Part shown: positions 61,407 to 64,000 of the stretch, one piece after another
How the letters are laid out: each line of letters starts with the position of its first letter
Position numbering within the stretch: position 1 is the stretch's first letter
NCBI RefSeq assembly: GCF_900107595.1
Contig: NZ_FNQF01000003.1
Location: 1-64,000 of the forward strand
Origin: Psychroflexus halocasei
Lineage (GTDB): Bacteria > Bacteroidota > Bacteroidia > Flavobacteriales > Flavobacteriaceae
Length of the DNA: 64,000 nucleotides
Direction: 5' to 3'
Translations under genes and position numbers: made by a program
The notes under the pieces: generated by a model
Seen by the model: only the letters and a program-made list of their open reading frames with translations
The model's database searches: none
What the model was told of the DNA's origin: nothing

Positions 61407-61592
61407 GTGAAAAATATCATTCAAAAGAAATGGGTGTTGAGTTTGTCTGTTTTACTGACATTCAGTTATCTTATGATGTTATTTATAAACCAACAAGAAA
61501 TTGTTTTATCTGAAATCGGCTATTCTTTTATCGTTTTTTACTTTTTAGTTTGGTGTTTTAAAAAAACCAGTTTTCAACAAAAAATAACTTAA
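61407..61592 (+). CDS. Small two-helix membrane protein
   Basis: A 61-residue hypothetical protein beginning with GTG at 61407 (an ATG two bases earlier is out of frame). Two hydrophobic segments at about 10-27 and 37-51 and a basic tail. No family is recognised. It lies 69 bases after the ZIP gene and 11 bases before a lipoprotein gene in the same orientation, which supports it being real. Confidence 0.45.
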   Translation: MKNIIQKKWVLSLSVLLTFSYLMMLFINQQEIVLSEIGYSFIVFYFLVWCFKKTSFQQKIT

Positions 61593-61603
61593 AAACATAA
61601 ATC

Positions 61604-62074
61604 ATGAAATATTTTAAAAAGTTACTCATTGTTTTTTTTAGCATAAGTTTGGTACTGAGTTGTTCACTTGAATCTGAATATGCTTTGCCTAACAATGAAA
61701 AGATAGCCCCTGAACTTCTAGGTAAGTGGACAGATCCAAATAACAAGAACGATGTCTTGATATTTACTAAAAAAAATAGAAAGATGTATCATGTTTCAAT
61801 TAAGGTCAATGAAGAAAAGCCTGATGAGTTATCAGCCTTTATCAATAATATTGATGGTCATCTTATTCTGAATTTAATCGAAAAAACAAACGACAGAACA
61901 ACCAATATATTTTATAAAATTTCTGTTCATCAAGATCAACTCACATATTATGAAGTGAATGACAAACTTTTAAAAAGTGAAATTCAATCTCAAAAAGACT
62001 TACTTCAATTTTTCCAAAATAATATTGATCATGAAGAGTTTTTTATAAACCCAACTATTCTTCACAAAGAATAA
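61604..62074 (+). CDS. Uncharacterised small lipoprotein
   Basis: A 156-residue lipoprotein: lipobox LVLSC (Cys20). The region ELLGKWTDPNNKNDVLIFTK onward gives short beta strands, similar in layout to lipocalin-like small lipoproteins of Bacteroidota (GKW near the start). The C-terminal third is helical. The function is unknown. It follows the 61-residue membrane protein closely. Confidence 0.6.
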   Translation: MKYFKKLLIVFFSISLVLSCSLESEYALPNNEKIAPELLGKWTDPNNKNDVLIFTKKNRKMYHVSIKVNEEKPDELSAFINNIDGHLILNLIEKTNDRTTNIFYKISVHQDQLTYYEVNDKLLKSEIQSQKDLLQFFQNNIDHEEFFINPTILHKE

Positions 62075-62256
62075 ATTTAAACATCCATCAATTTCATTTT
62101 ATGAAGTTCTAGATTGCAAACATTTATCGGGTTCATCCTTTAAATTAAAAAAACTTTGAGTTTTACTACTTGATTAAGGGTAACATTTTTAAAACTATAT
62201 TGATATCTAAGTGAGAAGTTTACACGAACAATCATAATCTATTAAAACCTAATAAA

Positions 62257-62835
62257 ATGAAACTCAAAAAAATCTTATTTCTATTCGCCTTAAGTGCAAT
62301 AACTTTATCATGTGATAATGATGATGATGCCACAAATAACTTTTGTGATGATACTTATGTTGATGCAATTATCAACACGACATTTACGCCAGCTAACAAC
62401 TATCAATTTATTGAAACCATGGATTTACAAACCCATGAGTACAAAATGAGAATAAATGCAAACGGAGAAATTTGTACAATAGGTTACAAAAATCCAGCTG
62501 TTTATACTGGAGATTACACCATGGAAGTGACTAATGAAACAACAAATGACTCTTATTCAGGCGTTCACTCTTTTTCACAAAAACAGATTGATTATCAAGC
62601 TATTACTCCTATTACAGTTAATACTGGTGATGTTATTTTAGTAAGAAGAACCATCAATAGTAACGCAAGTTTACCTGAAACAATCGGACAAATTTTTCAA
62701 AAAACAGATTTCTCTAATCCTTTTCCTGAAGTTCAAGGGAACATCGAATTTATTGAATCTAACTTTTACGGTTTAGGGGGGCCAGTTCCAAACTACGGAA
62801 TGCCTTATATTGCCGTTGGATTCAAAGTGAATTAG
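62257..62835 (+). CDS. Uncharacterised lipoprotein with beta-sandwich-like body
   Basis: A 192-residue lipoprotein: lipobox TLSC (Cys19) followed by the acidic D/N-rich stretch DNDDDATNN, a common surface-export-type signal in Bacteroidota lipoproteins. The body (about 35-190) is beta-rich and mostly polar: TPANNYQFIETMDLQTHEYKM, GDYTMEVTNETTND and QAITPITVNTGDVILVRRTI. No family is assigned. It is transcribed alone with a terminator at 62860. Confidence 0.6.
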   Translation: MKLKKILFLFALSAITLSCDNDDDATNNFCDDTYVDAIINTTFTPANNYQFIETMDLQTHEYKMRINANGEICTIGYKNPAVYTGDYTMEVTNETTNDSYSGVHSFSQKQIDYQAITPITVNTGDVILVRRTINSNASLPETIGQIFQKTDFSNPFPEVQGNIEFIESNFYGLGGPVPNYGMPYIAVGFKVN

Positions 62836-62859
62836 TTTATATTTTTAGCGTATCCAAAT

Positions 62860-62901
62860 ACCAACTTTGTAAATTATTTTATTAAAAGTTGGTGTTTTTT
62901 T
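62860..62901 (+). terminator. Terminator after the lipoprotein gene
   Basis: A stem ACCAACTTT/AAAGTTGGT (62860-62868 with 62885-62893) and a T-run, 25 bases after the stop. Confidence 0.8.
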
Positions 62902-62961
62902 GATTTAAATTAAGTGATTAGTTATCTCAAAAAACCATAAATTGTAAGCTCAAGTATTTCT

Positions 62962-64000
62962 ATGAAATCCATTTACAATAAGTTTCTGAGTTTTATTATC
63001 ACAATTAAAGGTAAAATTGCTTTTTACCCAACTCTATTTGGTGTTGGAGGTTTTGCCTTTGCAATGCTGATGTTGTATTTAGAAAAAATCGGAGTTTCAG
63101 CTTACGTTTCTGCACGCGTCCCTCAATTAGTAATTGACAACGCTGATACAGCAAAAACACTGCTCAACATCTTGACTGCTGGTATTATATCTATCATGGT
63201 TTTCAGCTTTTCAATGGTCATGGTTTTACTTAATCAAGCTTCCAGTAATTACTCACCTCGTGTGTTACCTGATTTGATTTCAAATAAAAATCATCAATAT
63301 GTTTTAGGTGCATATCTGGCCACAATTTTATACAACGTTTTTACTTTAGTTGGTATAGACCCAAAAGACACTGAAAAATATCAATTACCAGGTTTTTCTG
63401 TACTTATAGGAATAATTTTTACAGTTATTTGCTTGGGTTCTTTTTTGTATTTTATACATTCTATATCTCAATCTATTCAGGCGAATAATATTTTAGAAAG
63501 CATTTACAGAAAAGCCAATCAACGTTTAGATGTTTTAATAAATGAAGAGACCGATAAAACGCCATCTTTTCCTGATACTTCAGATTGGAAAACCTATCAC
63601 AGTTCTAAAACTGGTTATTTTCAAAACATAGCAATCAATAATTTAGTAAATATCTGTCAAGAAAATGAGATACAAATTAAAATTCTCGTTGTACAAGGAG
63701 AATTTATACTGAAAGACATTCCGATCATAAAGGTTAGTCAACAAGTAGATGATGAGCTTGTCAAAAAAATTCTGTCAAATTTTAATTTTGCCAGAGGCGA
63801 ATTTGTTGAAGATAATTACGTTCTCGCATTTAAGCAAATTACTGAAATCGGCATTAAAGCGATGTCGCCTGGCATTAACGATCCTGGCACAGCCATAAGC
63901 ACAATTGATTATCTCACTGAATTATTAGCTAAAAGACTTCAGAAAAATGATCAAACTATAGTGACATCCGAAGATGATGAAGCTTTGATATTTGTAACAA
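62962..64000 (+). CDS. DUF2254-family membrane protein, cut by the window end
   Basis: An open frame from the ATG at 62962 to the end of the window (346 codons, no stop reached). It starts MKSIYNKFLSFIITIKGKIA and has two N-terminal helices (about 20-40 and 72-95, the latter IISIMVFSFSMVMVLL), the typical ASSNYSPRVLPDLI stretch, two more helices (about 115-130 and 145-165), and a cytoplasmic domain with GIKAMSPGINDPGTAISTID, all diagnostic of DUF2254. The family is a predicted inner-membrane protein of unknown function. About 80-100 further residues are probably missing on the right. Confidence 0.85.
   Translation, partial: MKSIYNKFLSFIITIKGKIAFYPTLFGVGGFAFAMLMLYLEKIGVSAYVSARVPQLVIDNADTAKTLLNILTAGIISIMVFSFSMVMVLLNQASSNYSPRVLPDLISNKNHQYVLGAYLATILYNVFTLVGIDPKDTEKYQLPGFSVLIGIIFTVICLGSFLYFIHSISQSIQANNILESIYRKANQRLDVLINEETDKTPSFPDTSDWKTYHSSKTGYFQNIAINNLVNICQENEIQIKILVVQGEFILKDIPIIKVSQQVDDELVKKILSNFNFARGEFVEDNYVLAFKQITEIGIKAMSPGINDPGTAISTIDYLTELLAKRLQKNDQTIVTSEDDEALIFVT

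Noticed and set aside
1-64000. tRNA genes, CRISPR arrays, prophage, insertion sequences, toxin-antitoxin or biosynthetic clusters
   Set aside because: No cloverleaf-like tRNA sequences, regularly spaced repeats, transposase or phage proteins, or clusters of defence genes were noticed; the region looks like stable chromosomal backbone.

Overview
The window is a contiguous piece of an AT-rich chromosome of a Bacteroidota member, almost certainly class Flavobacteriia. The evidence is a type IX secretion sorting domain (57836-59308), an SprB-like repeat, DUF4252/DUF2911/DUF4369/DUF4153 family proteins, an alternative (TIGR03991-like) GlmU, a menaquinone gene cluster, a plant-type set of short lipoboxes, and repeated use of the Bacteroidota promoter pattern TTG-N19/20-TAnnTTTG. 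No phage, transposase, CRISPR array or tRNA gene was seen. This looks like an ordinary, mostly housekeeping region with a few unusual spots.

Left edge (1-591): no gene. On the minus strand there are two tandem strong promoters (374-403 and 214-243), followed by a leader that runs out of the window. It resembles the upstream region of a ribosomal RNA operon lying just to the left. From 592 to 11710 come small membrane and secreted proteins (DoxX-like, S1/P1 nuclease, alpha/beta hydrolase, DUF819 transporter-like protein), then dsbD-tilS (overlapping) and recG.

11832-18335 is a fatty-acid beta-oxidation operon: a MarR-type regulator, a fused 3-hydroxyacyl-CoA dehydrogenase/enoyl-CoA hydratase, a thiolase and a long acyl-CoA dehydrogenase. 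A four-helix-bundle (23S rRNA intervening-sequence family) gene bounded by imperfect inverted repeats is lodged inside it. A second imperfect inverted repeat lies in the thiolase/dehydrogenase gap. 18511-24969 holds lipoproteins, a LETM1-like protein, a glutaminyl cyclase, the SRP RNA gene (ffs), an SDR and a transaldolase-like aldolase.

25049-41806 mixes housekeeping genes: threonine aldolase; prfB, which needs a +1 programmed frameshift at 26206-26211, followed by an overlapping arsC-like gene; glmM; an ACP phosphodiesterase-like gene; an ECF sigma / membrane protein / two DUF4252 proteins operon; an S41 peptidase; an alternative glmU; panB; a Na+/alanine symporter with extra N-terminal domains; a cysteine/cystathionine synthase; and a LolE/FtsX-like permease whose TTG start overlaps the divergent start of a namZ-like muramidase gene, followed by an AlkB-like gene.

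41877-64000 contains osmC; metK preceded by a SAM-II-like leader; DUF2911; kdsA; proline dehydrogenase; aroB; trxB; tryptophan dioxygenase; a cvfB-like gene; a menaquinone block (menD, menF, menI); DUF4153; a T9SS-secreted beta-helix protein; a GluR0-like receptor channel; a ZIP transporter; small lipoproteins; and a DUF2254 membrane protein cut by the right edge. Most convergent gene pairs are separated by clear hairpin terminators. Identifications rest on motifs and remembered family features, not on database searches.
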